A stretch of DNA of 13,530 nt from Thermoplasmata archaeon (lineage in GTDB: Archaea > Thermoplasmatota > Thermoplasmata > Lutacidiplasmatales > UBA184), in contig JASHSX010000173.1 of NCBI GenBank assembly GCA_030040865.1, forward strand, positions 1 through 13,530, written 5' to 3'. Shown piece after piece: positions 13,092 through 13,530 of this stretch; within the stretch, counting starts at the first letter, position 1, and every line of letters starts with the position of its first letter. A model generated the notes under the pieces. That model saw nothing but the letters and a program-made list of their open reading frames with translations, ran no database searches and had not been told where the DNA came from. Position numbers and translations under genes: made by a program.

Positions 13092-13530
13092 AGCTCGGAT
13101 CGCCGTAGACGGTGTAGTGCCAGCCCTTGCGGGCCTGTCCGGTCAGGTCGACGTAGATGTTCTTCACGACCGTGTAGTCGGTGAGCGAGTCGGTCCCCAG
13201 GTCCTTCCCGAACCCGGACTGCTTGAATCCGCCGTGTGGGGTCTCCGATCCGAGCGGGAGGTGGTCGTTGATCCAGACGTCCCCGAACCGAAGGGCGTGG
13301 GCCGCGCGGACCGCCGTACGCAGGTCCTTCGTCCACACGCTGCCGGCGAGCCCGTAGTCGACGCCGTTGGCGATCTCGATCGCCTCGTCGAACGTCGAGA
13401 ACTCGAGCACGTCGAGCACCGGCCCGAACACCTCCTTCTGCGCGATCGCCATGTCGGGGGCGACCCCGCCGAAGACGGTCGGCACGACGAACGCCCCCTT
13501 CGGGTGGTCCTTCTTCGCGTCGGTCCCGCC
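13090..13530 (-). CDS. Aldehyde dehydrogenase, C-terminal part, aminobutyraldehyde/betaine-aldehyde type (cut by window edge)
   Basis: The last 146 residues of an aldehyde dehydrogenase whose start, NAD-binding domain and catalytic cysteine lie beyond the right edge; the frame is open to base 13530. Visible family parts are the strand VVPTVFGGVAPDMAIAQKEVFGPVL, the loop INDHLPLGSETPHGGFKQSG and the tail FGKDLGTDSLTDYTVVKNIYVDLTG. The HLPLxSExPHGGFKQSGxGKD signature is characteristic of gamma-aminobutyraldehyde dehydrogenases (PatD/Prr-like) within the betaine-aldehyde dehydrogenase group. These oxidise 4-aminobutanal, from putrescine, to GABA with NAD. That fits the GABA aminotransferase and second dehydrogenase alongside. 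It is the upstream member of a pair with the dehydrogenase at 11594-13081. Confidence 0.85.
   Translation of the reverse strand, partial: GGTDAKKDHPKGAFVVPTVFGGVAPDMAIAQKEVFGPVLDVLEFSTFDEAIEIANGVDYGLAGSVWTKDLRTAVRAAHALRFGDVWINDHLPLGSETPHGGFKQSGFGKDLGTDSLTDYTVVKNIYVDLTGQARKGWHYTVYGDPS

Noticed and set aside
1..13530. CRISPR array, insertion sequence or rRNA gene
   Set aside because: I saw no regularly spaced repeats, no transposase motifs and no rRNA-like sequence. Repeats are limited to short promoter palindromes.

Overview
The window looks archaeal. Several starts have no Shine-Dalgarno site and sit about 20-35 bases behind A/T-rich TATA-like boxes (clearest at 4051-4056 and 2172-2178). Other genes have good Shine-Dalgarno sites. 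The protein set (VapBC and AbrB-type antitoxins, a DUF4258 toxin, a small winged-helix protein, PH-domain membrane proteins) fits a high-GC Euryarchaeota/Thermoplasmatota-like genome, perhaps a soil lineage. That placement is inference from composition and style; no rRNA or other marker gene is present.

Left part (1-2867): a toxin-antitoxin and regulator patch, visibly richer in A+T than the rest. It holds a small winged-helix protein, an AbrB/VapC pair, a DUF4258 toxin with a zinc-finger/AbrB hybrid antitoxin, and a VapB/VapC pair on the opposite strand with a palindromic operator candidate. Three toxin-antitoxin modules fall within about 2.2 kb. Nothing confident lies in 1-264.

Middle (2955-5478): an AhpD/carboxymuconolactone-decarboxylase-like protein, a two-helix PH-domain membrane protein and a glutamate-1-semialdehyde-aminotransferase-like class III PLP enzyme.

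Right part (5607-13530): a catabolic block. In order: CoA-acylating (methyl)malonate-semialdehyde dehydrogenase (+), an omega-amino-acid:pyruvate-type class III aminotransferase (-), an amidohydrolase-2 protein (-) in one operon with it, a small membrane protein (-), a GABA-aminotransferase-like enzyme (+), and two aldehyde dehydrogenases (-), the last cut by the window edge. The genes spell out two plausible routes. One is aminobutyraldehyde to GABA to succinate semialdehyde to succinate, the lower part of putrescine degradation. The other is beta-alanine or beta-aminoisobutyrate to (methyl)malonate semialdehyde to acetyl- or propionyl-CoA. Substrates are inferred from family resemblance and neighbourhood. 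No transporter, amine oxidase or putrescine aminotransferase is visible.

Gene packing is tight from 2955 onward: convergent stops that abut (7055/7056), stop codons that form part of the next gene's Shine-Dalgarno site (8403-8408 and 13087-13092), and divergent pairs that share one A/T-rich core in the gap. No tRNA, rRNA, CRISPR array or insertion sequence was recognised.
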